Source: Bradyrhizobium sp. 21
GTDB taxonomy: Bacteria; Pseudomonadota; Alphaproteobacteria; Rhizobiales; Xanthobacteraceae
Reading direction: 5' to 3'
Length of the DNA: 64,000 nt
Assembly: GCF_023073335.1 (NCBI RefSeq)
Contig: NZ_JADPJG010000003.1
Span: 285,789-349,788 of the forward strand
Part shown: one piece after another, positions 55,734-64,000 of the stretch
Numbering within the stretch: the stretch's first letter is position 1
How the letters are laid out: every line of letters begins with the position of its first letter
The notes under the pieces: model-generated
Told to the model about the DNA's origin: nothing
Databases searched by the model: none
Seen by the model: only the letters and a program-made list of their open reading frames with translations
Position numbers and translations under genes: made by a program

Positions 55734-56903
55734 CTACTCCGCCATCTTCGGTTCGGTGATGCCGTCTTTGGCGGCGGCGCTCGCCGCGGTCGCGGCGCCA
55801 CGCTTTTCCTTCCACAAGTCCCACCATGCGTTGAAAGTGCCAACGATGCCCTTGGGAAGCAACAGCGTCACCAGGATGAACATCGCGCCCAGCATGAACA
55901 GCCAATACGGCGCGAGCACGCCCGAGGTGAAGACCGTTTTTGCGTAGTTGACGACGACGGCGCCAAGCGCGGCGCCGACCAGCGTGCCGCGGCCACCGAC
56001 CGCAACCCAGATCACGGCCTCGATCGAATTTCCCGGCGCGAATTCGCTCGGGTTGATGATACCGACCTGCGGCACATAAAGCGCGCCGGCGACGCCGGCC
56101 ATGCAAGCCGAGAGCGTGAACACGAACAGCTTGTAGGATTCGACGCGGTACCCGAGGAACCGGCTACGCGATTCCGCGTCACGGATTGCGATCAGCACCT
56201 TGCCGAGCTTGGAGGACACGATGGAACGGCAGATCAGGAAGCTCGCGATCAGCGCAAGACAGCTCAGCGCGAACAGCGCGGCACGGGTGCCCCCGGCCTG
56301 GACGTTGAAGCCCAGAATGTCCTTGAAGTCGGTCAGGCCGTTGTTGCCGCCGAAGCCGAAATCGTTGCGGAAGAAAGCGAGAAGCAGCGCGTACGTCATC
56401 GCCTGCGTGATGATCGACAGATAGACACCGGTAACGCGGGAGCGGAAGGCGAGCCATCCGAAGCAGAAGGCGAGCAGGCCGGGCACGACCAGCACCATCA
56501 GCGCCGCAAACCAGAACATGTCGAAGCCGTACCAGTACCAGGGTAGCTTCGAATAGTTAAGGAACACCATGAAGTCCGGCAGTATCGGGTTGCCATAGAC
56601 GCCGCGGGCGCCGATCTGGCGCATCAGATACATGCCCATGGCGTAGCCCCCGAGCGCGAAGAATGCGCCGTGGCCGAGCGAGAGGATCCCGCAATAACCC
56701 CAGATCAGGTCGACCGAAAGCGCGAGAATTGCGTAGCAGACATATTTGCCCCAGAGCGCGACGAGATAGGTCGGCACCTGCAGGAACGAGCCCGCGGGCA
56801 GCAGCAGGTTGGAAAGCGGGATGAGGATGCCGCAGGCCGCGACGACGGCAAGGAAGATCGTCGCGCCGCGGTCCAGCGATCGCGTCAGCATGTGAGGGGT
56901 CAT
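55734..56903 (-). CDS. urtC: Urea ABC transporter permease UrtC
   Basis: A 389-residue membrane protein from ATG 56903 (MTPHMLTRSLDRGATIFLAV), overlapping the urtB stop by four bases (ATGA); longer frames run into urtB and are rejected. It has about ten hydrophobic segments and the LivM-type core ILSLGHGAFFALGGYAMGMY and VGGRGTLVGAALGAVVVNY. The insert with NNGLTDFKDILGFNVQAGGT is typical of UrtC. The last 20 residues (AAATAASAAAKDGIT) are low-complexity. Confidence 0.95.
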   Translation of the reverse strand: MTPHMLTRSLDRGATIFLAVVAACGILIPLSNLLLPAGSFLQVPTYLVALWGKYVCYAILALSVDLIWGYCGILSLGHGAFFALGGYAMGMYLMRQIGARGVYGNPILPDFMVFLNYSKLPWYWYGFDMFWFAALMVLVVPGLLAFCFGWLAFRSRVTGVYLSIITQAMTYALLLAFFRNDFGFGGNNGLTDFKDILGFNVQAGGTRAALFALSCLALIASFLICRSIVSSKLGKVLIAIRDAESRSRFLGYRVESYKLFVFTLSACMAGVAGALYVPQVGIINPSEFAPGNSIEAVIWVAVGGRGTLVGAALGAVVVNYAKTVFTSGVLAPYWLFMLGAMFILVTLLLPKGIVGTFNAWWDLWKEKRGAATAASAAAKDGITEPKMAE

Positions 56904-58510
56904 GCTTCCACCGCACGGCCCTTGAGCGCGAACAGGCCGCGCGGCCGCTTTTGAATGAACAGGATGATGAGAACGAGGATGGCGATCTTGCCGAGCACGG
57001 CGCCGGCGACCGGCTCCAGGAACTTGTTGGCGATGCCGAGCGTGAAGGCGCCGACCAGCGTGCCCCAAAGATTGCCGACGCCGCCGAACACCACGACCAT
57101 GAAGCTGTCGATGATGTAGCTCTGGCCGAGATTGGGGCTGACATTGTCGATCTGCGACAGCGCCACGCCGGCGATGCCGGCAATGCCCGAACCAAGGCCG
57201 AAGGTCAGCGCGTCGACGCGCGAGGTCGCGATGCCCATCGATGCCGCCATGCGCCGGTTCTGCGTCACCGCGCGCATCTCGAGCCCGAGCGCCGTGTAGC
57301 GCAACATCGCGAGCAGGATCGCAAAGACGGCGAGCGTGAAGACGAGGATCCAGAGCCGGTTATAGGTGATGGTGATGTGGCCGAGCTCGAACGCGCCGCT
57401 CATCCAGGAGGGATTGCCGACCTCGCGGTTGGTCGGACCGAACATGGTGCGCACCGCCTGCTGGAGCACCAGCGACAGGCCCCAGGTCGCCAGCAGCGTC
57501 TCCAGCGGACGGCCGTAGAGGAAGCGGATAATGCTGCGCTCGATCAGGACGCCGAGGGCGCCGGCGACGACGAAGGCGAGCGGCACTGCGATCAACAGCG
57601 AATAGTCGAACAGGGCGGGATAACGGGTGCGGATCACCTCTTGCACCACGAAGGTGACGTAGGCCCCGATCATCACCATCTCGCCATGGGCCATGTTGAT
57701 GACGCCCATCACGCCGAAGGTGATGGCGAGCCCGATCGCGGCGAGCAGCAGCACCGAGCCGAGCGAGAGGCCGTACCAGGCATTCTGCACGGTGGACCAG
57801 ATCGCGAGCGAGCTCTGGATCGAAGCAATGGCGCTTGCGGCGGCCGTGGTCACGGACGCCGGCTGATCACTGCCGATGCCCGTGAGCATCGCCAGCGCTT
57901 CCTGATCACCGTGCGCCTTGATGGTGGCGACGGCCTCCAACTTCTCGACCTCGGTGGCGTCAGATTTAAACAGCAGGATCGCCGCACGCGCGTCGCCGAG
58001 CGCCGCCTTGGCAGACTTGTTGGTTTCCTTCGACAGAGCGGTGTTGACGGCGTCGAGCGCCGATTCTTCGTGCGACTTGAAGACGGACTGCGCGGCCTGG
58101 ATGCGGGTCGTGACATCCGGCGACATCAGCGTCAGGGCACCGACCGCGGCGTCGACGCCGCGGCGCAGGCGGTTGTTGAGGCGGACCGCGCTCGCGCTGT
58201 CGGGAACGCTGGCCACCGCCTGGCCGGTCGCGGCGTCGATCGACTTGCCGTCGGCGCCGGTGACGTAAACCTTCTTGCTGTCCGGATCGGCCATGAGCCG
58301 GCCGTCCTGAAGGGCGCTGATGATCGGAAAAGCCAGCGCGTTGCCGCTGCTCGCAACCACGCCGATCGCCTCTTCCGTGTCGGAATAATCATCGTTGGCG
58401 AATTTGGCGACCGCATCCTCGAACGGACCGGCGAAGGCCGGCAGTGCGAACGCGATCAAAAACAACGAGAGCAGGAGCGAACAGAGACGGGCGGACAAAT
58501 TGGCTGGCAC
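56900..58510 (-). CDS. urtB: Urea ABC transporter permease UrtB
   Basis: A 536-residue protein. The signal peptide (about 1-27, ending LPAFAGP) is followed by a long helical extracytoplasmic domain (30-240) found only in UrtB-type permeases, and then the LivH-like permease (250-530) with AIGLAITFGVMGVINMAHGE and VFGGVGNLWGTLVGAFTLGI. The N-terminal domain is of unknown role. It follows urtA by 83 bp, a space that contains only a modest hairpin, and overlaps urtC. Confidence 0.95.
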   Translation of the reverse strand: MPANLSARLCSLLLSLFLIAFALPAFAGPFEDAVAKFANDDYSDTEEAIGVVASSGNALAFPIISALQDGRLMADPDSKKVYVTGADGKSIDAATGQAVASVPDSASAVRLNNRLRRGVDAAVGALTLMSPDVTTRIQAAQSVFKSHEESALDAVNTALSKETNKSAKAALGDARAAILLFKSDATEVEKLEAVATIKAHGDQEALAMLTGIGSDQPASVTTAAASAIASIQSSLAIWSTVQNAWYGLSLGSVLLLAAIGLAITFGVMGVINMAHGEMVMIGAYVTFVVQEVIRTRYPALFDYSLLIAVPLAFVVAGALGVLIERSIIRFLYGRPLETLLATWGLSLVLQQAVRTMFGPTNREVGNPSWMSGAFELGHITITYNRLWILVFTLAVFAILLAMLRYTALGLEMRAVTQNRRMAASMGIATSRVDALTFGLGSGIAGIAGVALSQIDNVSPNLGQSYIIDSFMVVVFGGVGNLWGTLVGAFTLGIANKFLEPVAGAVLGKIAILVLIILFIQKRPRGLFALKGRAVEA

Positions 58511-58593
58511 TGTGAATGACCCCGGCAGAAATGGTGGAGAAGGCGGCGGGATAGCCGCCTTCTCCGGTCGTGCAGTAGAGCGTCAGCTCTGGA

Positions 58594-59916
58594 TCAGGAG
58601 CCCGAACCGAGGCACTTGTTGGTCTTGGTGTTGAAGTTGCCGCACTTTTTGCCGACCCAGTCGCCGACCAGGTCCTTCGAGCCTTCCAGTTCCTTCGACC
58701 AGGCATCGCCGGCAACGAGACCCGGGGTCTTCCACACCACGTCGAACTGGCCATTGGCCTTGATTTCGCCGATGAACACCGGCTTGGTGATGTGGTGGTT
58801 CGGCAGCATCTTGGAGGTGCCGCCGGTCAGGTTCTTGGCTTCGATGCCCGGGAGAGCGTCGATCACCTTGTCCGCATCGGTCGACTTCACCTTCTCGACC
58901 GCCTTGACCCACATGTCGAAGCCGATGACGTGCGCTTCCATCGGATCGTTGGTCACGCGCTTCGGGTTCTTGGTGTAGGCCTGCCAAGCCTTGATGAACT
59001 TCTCGTTCTCCGGCGACTTGATCGACTGGAAGTAGTTCCATGCGGCGAGATGGCCAACCAGCGGCTTGGCGTCGATGCCGGCGAGTTCTTCCTCACCCAC
59101 CGAGAACGCGACCACCGGGATGTCCTTGGCCTTGATGCCCTGGTTGCCGAGCTCCTTGTAGAAGGGAACGTTGGCGTCACCGTTGATGGTCGAGACCACG
59201 GCGGTCTTCTTGCCGGCCGAACCGAACTTCTTGATGTCGGCCACGATCGTCTGCCAGTCGGAATGACCGAACGGCGTGTAGTTGATCATGATGTCTTCCT
59301 GGGCGACACCCTTGGACTTCAGATAGGCTTCCAGGATCTTGTTGGTGGTACGCGGATAGACGTAGTCGGTGCCCGCGAGCACCCAGCGCTTCACCTTCTC
59401 GTCCTTCATCAGATAGTCGACGGCGGGGATCGCCTGCTGGTTCGGTGCGGCACCGGTGTAGAACACGTTGCGCTCGCTCTCCTCGCCCTCGTACTGCACG
59501 GGGTAGAACAGGATGCTGTTGAGCTCCTTGAACACCGGCAGCACCGACTTGCGCGACACCGAGGTCCAGCAGCCGAACACGACGGCGACCTTGTCCTTGG
59601 TGATCAGCTCGCGCGCCTTCTCGGCGAACCGCGGCCAGTCCGAAGCGGGATCGACGACGACGGCTTCGAGCTTCTTGCCGTTCACGCCGCCCTTCTTGTT
59701 CTGCTCGTCGATCAGGAAGAGGATGGTGTCCTTCAGCGTGGTTTCGCTGATGGCCATGGTGCCCGAGAGGGAGTGAAGGACGCCGACCTTGATGGTGTCG
59801 TCCGCGGCCTTTGCGCCGGAAATGGAAGCCAGACCGAGCATCAGTCCGGCAGTCGCGGCGAGAACGCCACGGCGGCTAAATGATGCCGCTATATCGTGAG
59901 TGGATTTGTTAAGCAT
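58594..59916 (-). CDS. urtA: Urea ABC transporter substrate-binding protein UrtA
   Basis: A 440-residue binding protein from ATG 59916 (MLNKSTHDIAASFSRRGVLA), preceded by AGGGAGATGAG; an earlier frame lacks support. The SRRGVLAATAG stretch is a Tat-type signal, cleaved near KAADD. Mature landmarks are IKVGVLHSLSGTMAISETTL, VFGCWTSVSRKSVLPVFKEL, FYPVQYEGEESERNVFYTGA and the YFQSIKSPENEKFIKAW region, all diagnostic of UrtA/amide-urea-binding proteins. It is the first gene of the run; a sigma-54 promoter lies 78 bp upstream. Confidence 0.96.
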   Translation of the reverse strand: MLNKSTHDIAASFSRRGVLAATAGLMLGLASISGAKAADDTIKVGVLHSLSGTMAISETTLKDTILFLIDEQNKKGGVNGKKLEAVVVDPASDWPRFAEKARELITKDKVAVVFGCWTSVSRKSVLPVFKELNSILFYPVQYEGEESERNVFYTGAAPNQQAIPAVDYLMKDEKVKRWVLAGTDYVYPRTTNKILEAYLKSKGVAQEDIMINYTPFGHSDWQTIVADIKKFGSAGKKTAVVSTINGDANVPFYKELGNQGIKAKDIPVVAFSVGEEELAGIDAKPLVGHLAAWNYFQSIKSPENEKFIKAWQAYTKNPKRVTNDPMEAHVIGFDMWVKAVEKVKSTDADKVIDALPGIEAKNLTGGTSKMLPNHHITKPVFIGEIKANGQFDVVWKTPGLVAGDAWSKELEGSKDLVGDWVGKKCGNFNTKTNKCLGSGS

Positions 59917-59993
59917 GAGTGTCTCATCTCCCTGACGCAGACGTGAAAAAGACGCTGCGAAACGGCCCCACGGCCGCCTGCGATTAACGGATT

Positions 59994-60009
59994 CGCAAGA
60001 ACCATGCCA
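59994..60009 (-). promoter_or_regulatory. Sigma-54 promoter of the urt-ure run
   Basis: On the minus strand the bases are TGGCATGGTTCTTGCG. The invariant GG and GC are separated by exactly ten bases, and the match to TGGCACG-N4-TTGC has one difference. The predicted start of transcription, about 12 bases on, leaves a leader of about 65 bases before urtA. Sigma-54 control fits a nitrogen-scavenging operon. Confidence 0.8.
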
Positions 60010-60421
60010 TGGATTGGACACCCATCAACACATTGATTTTATTTGATAAATCGACAGAAAACGAAGTCTCGCCACCGCTGCCTCGCCTAAACGTTAGGCA
60101 ATTTAAATGTATGCGAAAGCGGCAAGCAGGTTATTTTCTGAGCAAATTGTGCACCCTGGCTAAATTTCCGGCATAACTATTTCTGCACCGCGATACCCGT
60201 TTGTGTCGGGATTGCCTTGAAAGCGCCGCCTCGATGTTCCATATGGGAGCCGAGGCCTCTTGCGAATCAAGAGACCGTTGCGAGCCGCGTGTTCTTAAGC
60301 CCTTACGGGCGTCTGGCTTGCCCCATCCCATCAAGCCATCCGACACCCCAAACACGCAGGTGTCCTTCTCGACACCCTTTTGCGCGCGCCGCGCCGAATG
60401 CGCCGGCCGCCCGCTTTTGAC
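60010..60421. other. Intergenic region upstream of urtA and the helicase gene, no gene
   Basis: The 412 bp hold the upstream part of the divergent urt control region and, at the right end, the helicase leader. Bases 60030-60180 are AT-rich for this genome, including GATTTTATTTGATAAATCG and an inverted pair around CTAAACGTTAG (60089-60099). No credible open frame is present. Confidence 0.5.
60150..60189 (-). promoter_or_regulatory. Two NtrC-like half-sites upstream of the urt promoter
   Basis: TGCACC occurs at 60150-60155 and at 60184-60189, 34 bp apart (about three turns), 140-195 bp upstream of the sigma-54 site. TGCACC is the conserved half of NtrC enhancer sites. Complementary GGTGCA halves are not well formed, so this is tentative. 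Confidence 0.35.
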
Positions 60422-61963
<1,542 letters not shown>

Positions 61964-61986
61964 CCGTCCACGACCTGGAGAAATTC

Positions 61987-62274
61987 ATGGCTAAGGAAGA
62001 GCTGATCCAGTTCGAAGGACTGGTCACCGAAATCCTCCCCGACGCGCGCTACCGCGTGCAGCTCGACGCCGGGCACGAAATCGTTGCCTACACCGCCGGC
62101 AAGATGAAGAAGAACCGCATCAAGACGCTGGCGGGCGACCGCGTGACAGTGGAGATGTCGCCCTACGACCTCGAAAAGGGCCGGCTGATTTTCCGCCACA
62201 AGGACGAACGCCCGAGCGGCATGGGCGGACCCCCGCGTCCAGGGCAGCGCGGTGGCCAGTTCCGCCGCCGCTGA
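61987..62274 (+). CDS. infA: Translation initiation factor IF-1 paralogue with extended tail
   Basis: A 95-residue OB-fold protein: [60 protein letters not shown] and [14 protein letters not shown], all IF-1. Residues beyond about 75 ([19 protein letters not shown] with RRR end) form a basic Gly/Pro tail that the usual 72-residue IF-1 lacks. It binds the 30S A site. It follows the helicase gene by 23 bp and is probably co-transcribed with it. A second infA elsewhere in the genome would be expected. Confidence 0.93.
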   Translation: MAKEELIQFEGLVTEILPDARYRVQLDAGHEIVAYTAGKMKKNRIKTLAGDRVTVEMSPYDLEKGRLIFRHKDERPSGMGGPPRPGQRGGQFRRR

Positions 62275-62322
62275 TCGGGGCTCGGCGCGCCAGCGCGGAC
62301 GAAAAATTCTGACCTGTATGCT

Positions 62323-62349
62323 GATCCGCCGTGAACACCACGGCGGATC
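62323..62349. repeat. Perfect 11-bp inverted repeat after infA
   Basis: GATCCGCCGTG, loop AACAC, CACGGCGGATC, followed by six A. Without a T-run on the plus strand it is not a normal terminator for infA, though it would still fold in RNA. The rest of the 267-bp space before cspA holds no gene. Confidence 0.7.
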
Positions 62350-62542
62350 AAAAAATCGCGCGCGTCAGGATTGTTTTGAGGCCCTGTTTCCAATAAAATG
62401 AATTAATCGATTTTCGGCCGGACGACATTAGCATCCACCGGTACAGCCGGTTCAGACAAGCTGACGACCCTTCCAAAATTCGATCTAACCTGCCTGCGCG
62501 AGCGGGCTTTGACATTGTATTATCTGAGAAGGGACTACCCCC

Positions 62543-62755
62543 ATGAGCATGGGAACCGTGAAGTGGTTTAACGCGACCAAAGGCTTCGGCTTCATTCAGC
62601 CCGACGACGGCGGCCAGGACGTGTTCGTCCACATCAGCGCCGTCGAGCGCGCTGGCCTCGGCACGCTGAACGAAGGCCAGAAGATCTCCTACGAGATCGT
62701 GGCCGACCGCCGTTCCGGCAAGTCGGCAGCGGACAACCTCCGCTCCGCCGGCTGA
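62543..62755 (+). CDS. Cold-shock protein
   Basis: A 70-residue CSD protein. RNP1 is KGFGFIQP and RNP2 is VFVHISAV, with the [15 protein letters not shown] opening; MSM with the ATG at 62543 has GAGAAGGG about ten bases before it. Such proteins bind single-stranded RNA or DNA and act as RNA chaperones. The C-terminal part [20 protein letters not shown] is like the alphaproteobacterial CspA group. The 5' spacer of about 190 bp after the infA palindrome could be a structured leader, common for csp genes. A terminator follows. Confidence 0.95.
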   Translation: MSMGTVKWFNATKGFGFIQPDDGGQDVFVHISAVERAGLGTLNEGQKISYEIVADRRSGKSAADNLRSAG

Positions 62756-62805
62756 GCCTACCGCTTACGGCCCCGATCGGCTCGAGCGAACAAGTCAAAA
62801 GAAAA

Positions 62806-62831
62806 GGCCGGGCGCATGCCCGGCCTTTTTT
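62806..62831 (+). terminator. Terminator after the cold-shock gene
   Basis: GGCCGGGC, loop GCAT, GCCCGGCC and six T, 50 bp after the stop. AAAA precedes it, so it may also stop the convergent Tad gene. Confidence 0.9.
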
Positions 62832-62855
62832 CATTGCAGGACCTGCTCGCAGATT

Positions 62856-63488
62856 TCAGCAGGACGACGGTACATTGTTGTAAGGAACACAGGTGACCTG
62901 GCGCGGCCGCGTGTAGGAGACATCGCTCAGCGTTATGCTCGACTTCAACACGTAGCCCACCGAAGGCTTGTAGGCATAGCTCGCCTCGCTGAGGATGAGG
63001 TAGGTCGACGGAATCAGGAGCGGCGCGGGAATCATCGAGGTGACCTTGTCACCAGCCGTCCGGGCCGAGACCGTCAGCGTCGCCTGCGTCGCGCCGCTCG
63101 CAATGGTGCCGCCCTTGCTCCACTGCACCGTGGCGATGCTGTTGGTGTCGATATAGATCTGGGAGATCGCGCCTTTCACGAGCGAGGCGTCGTAAGGCAT
63201 GATGATCGATATGCTTGCAGTGAACGTGTCCTGCATGTCGGTATCGGCGAGCATCGTCGATTGCGAGGTCAAATCGGACAGAGTCCGTGCAATCATCGTG
63301 ATTTTCCGATCGATTGCCACGGCCGAGGAAAATTCGACAGTGCCGAAGAACATCACCAGCATCAGCGGCACGATCACCGCGAATTCGGTCGCGGCGAGCG
63401 CGCGCTTGTCGGCGACGAAGTCGCGCACGGAGCTACGGGCATTTCTCCAGATATTCACAATCGCCTGCATCGGTCCGCTCGGATCCAT
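62856..63488 (-). CDS. TadE/TadG-like pilus assembly protein
   Basis: A 210-residue protein with a short cytoplasmic N-terminus, an RALAATEFAVIVPLMLVMFF segment (TadE-like motif ATEFAVIVP followed by a hydrophobic helix, about 32-52) and a long extracytoplasmic part with VEFSSAVAIDRKITMIARTL and a C-terminal pair of cysteines (TCVPYNNVPSSC). TadE/TadG minor pseudopilins are part of Flp/Tad pilus machinery. It follows the next gene by 5 bp and is the downstream member of the pair; no other tad genes are inside the window. Confidence 0.88.
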   Translation of the reverse strand: MDPSGPMQAIVNIWRNARSSVRDFVADKRALAATEFAVIVPLMLVMFFGTVEFSSAVAIDRKITMIARTLSDLTSQSTMLADTDMQDTFTASISIIMPYDASLVKGAISQIYIDTNSIATVQWSKGGTIASGATQATLTVSARTAGDKVTSMIPAPLLIPSTYLILSEASYAYKPSVGYVLKSSITLSDVSYTRPRQVTCVPYNNVPSSC

Positions 63489-63493
63489 CTGTC

Positions 63494-64000
63494 TCAGAAG
63501 GGTTCATTCTTGAAGGCCGCGGTCGCCACCAGCAGCCGCTTGTTGCTGCACCCCATGTTGAAGCCGAGGCCGGTGACGAAGAGCGGCCACTGATAGAACA
63601 GCCGCACCACGACGACCTGGCCGGCGGTCCCGGCACCGTACTGTACGCCGGTTGGGTTGAAGCTGCAGGAATCGCCGTAGTTGACGAGGCTTAGCGCTCC
63701 GAAGGAGTTCGTGCTCACGACGTCGACGTAGAGCTTGCTGCAATCAAAGAGCGCCGGGATCTGGCTACAGACGTAAGTCTTGAACGTCGCTTGCGAGCAG
63801 GGCGTGCTCACACCAGACACCGCGCAGGCGGTCACCGAACCGGATTGCGCCTGCCCGGTCAGCAACACGCGCGCGGAATTCTGGGTGATGGTCTCGAGCA
63901 CCTGGCTCGCGAAGAACATCAGCGCCGTCTCGATGATGGCGAACAGCAGCCCGAAGAAGATCGGTGCGACCAGCGCGAATTCGACGGCCGCGGAGCCGCG
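63494..64000 (-). CDS. TadE/TadG-like pilus assembly protein, 5' end outside window
   Basis: The frame is open to base 64000, so the start is not in the window; about 168 residues are visible. It begins RGSAAVEFALVAPIFFGLLF, a TadE motif (AAVEFALVAP) with the pilin-like helix, and then FASQVLETITQNSARVLLTG. The extracytoplasmic part has four cysteines (among them SVTACAVSGVSTPC and YVCSQIPALFDC). It is co-transcribed with the gene five bases downstream. Together they probably assemble the Flp pilus or a related surface structure. Confidence 0.88.
   Translation of the reverse strand, partial: RGSAAVEFALVAPIFFGLLFAIIETALMFFASQVLETITQNSARVLLTGQAQSGSVTACAVSGVSTPCSQATFKTYVCSQIPALFDCSKLYVDVVSTNSFGALSLVNYGDSCSFNPTGVQYGAGTAGQVVVVRLFYQWPLFVTGLGFNMGCSNKRLLVATAAFKNEPF

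Noticed and set aside
60142..60156. A second GG-N10-GC arrangement upstream of urtA on the minus strand.
   Set aside because: The -24 part reads GGTGC, far from consensus, and the site at 59994-60009 is much better and closer. Its TGCACC fits a regulator half-site instead.

Overview
The window is GC-rich (third positions mostly G or C), densely coded alphaproteobacterial chromosome. The gene content points to Bradyrhizobium or a very close relative in the Nitrobacteraceae: a urt urea transporter joined to a urease operon, a CysNC fusion, DUF2865, DUF459, DUF2849 and DUF934 proteins, HWE-type histidine kinases, OpgC, and dispersed palindromic intergenic elements. No rRNA, tRNA, CRISPR array, transposase or phage gene was seen. 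This is core chromosome rather than an island.

Layout. 1-5,500: end of a quinone oxidoreductase, a membrane GGDEF-EAL protein, a small DUF7662-like protein and a diguanylate cyclase (c-di-GMP turnover). 5,500-17,900: envelope and general metabolism (galU, a lytic transglycosylase, a DUF459 protein, a CsbD-like protein, two SDRs, a TfdA-like dioxygenase, YqgE, a DsbD-alpha-like protein, a polysaccharide flippase, a TauE/SafE exporter). 17,900-20,500: a patatin/bdhA pair and a CAP-domain lipoprotein. 20,500-32,100: complete assimilatory sulfate reduction, with sulfate ABC transporter genes and cysG-DUF2849-cysI-DUF934-cysH on the minus strand, and divergent cysD-cysNC. 32,100-47,100: malate synthase G, a 51-aa membrane protein, two tandem chemoreceptors, DUF2865, an L,D-transpeptidase, an AI-2E-type permease, a DUF883-like/holin-like pair, OpgC, a TetR regulator and a CHASE-HWE kinase. 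47,300-59,900: one long minus-strand run urtABCDE-ureD-ureA-X-ureB-HD-ureC-ABM-ureE-ureF-ureG. 60,400-64,000: a DEAD-box helicase, an IF-1 paralogue and a cold-shock protein, then two TadE/TadG-like genes, the second cut by the window end.

How the genes work together. The sulfur block takes sulfate from outside the cell to sulfide: import by the ABC transporter, activation by CysD/CysNC, reduction by a 4Fe-4S type CysH and by CysI, with siroheme made by CysG. The nitrogen block imports urea and hydrolyses it. A near-consensus sigma-54 promoter (59994-60009) lies 78 bp upstream of urtA, with NtrC-like half-sites further out, so the run looks nitrogen-regulated.

Most interesting signals. Three genes not needed for urease sit inside the urease run: a 170-aa protein with a possible TIR/nucleoside-deoxyribosyltransferase-like fold between ureA and ureB; a 179-aa HD protein carrying the full residue set of a small (p)ppGpp hydrolase (MESH1/SpoT-HD type) between ureB and ureC; and a quinol-monooxygenase-like protein between ureC and ureE. 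Other points are a DUF459 protein lacking the SGNH catalytic Ser and His, a histidine kinase with an eroded ATP-binding N-box, a recent tandem chemoreceptor duplication that also copied an upstream motif, and several families of palindromic intergenic elements, one copy lying inside the urease operon.
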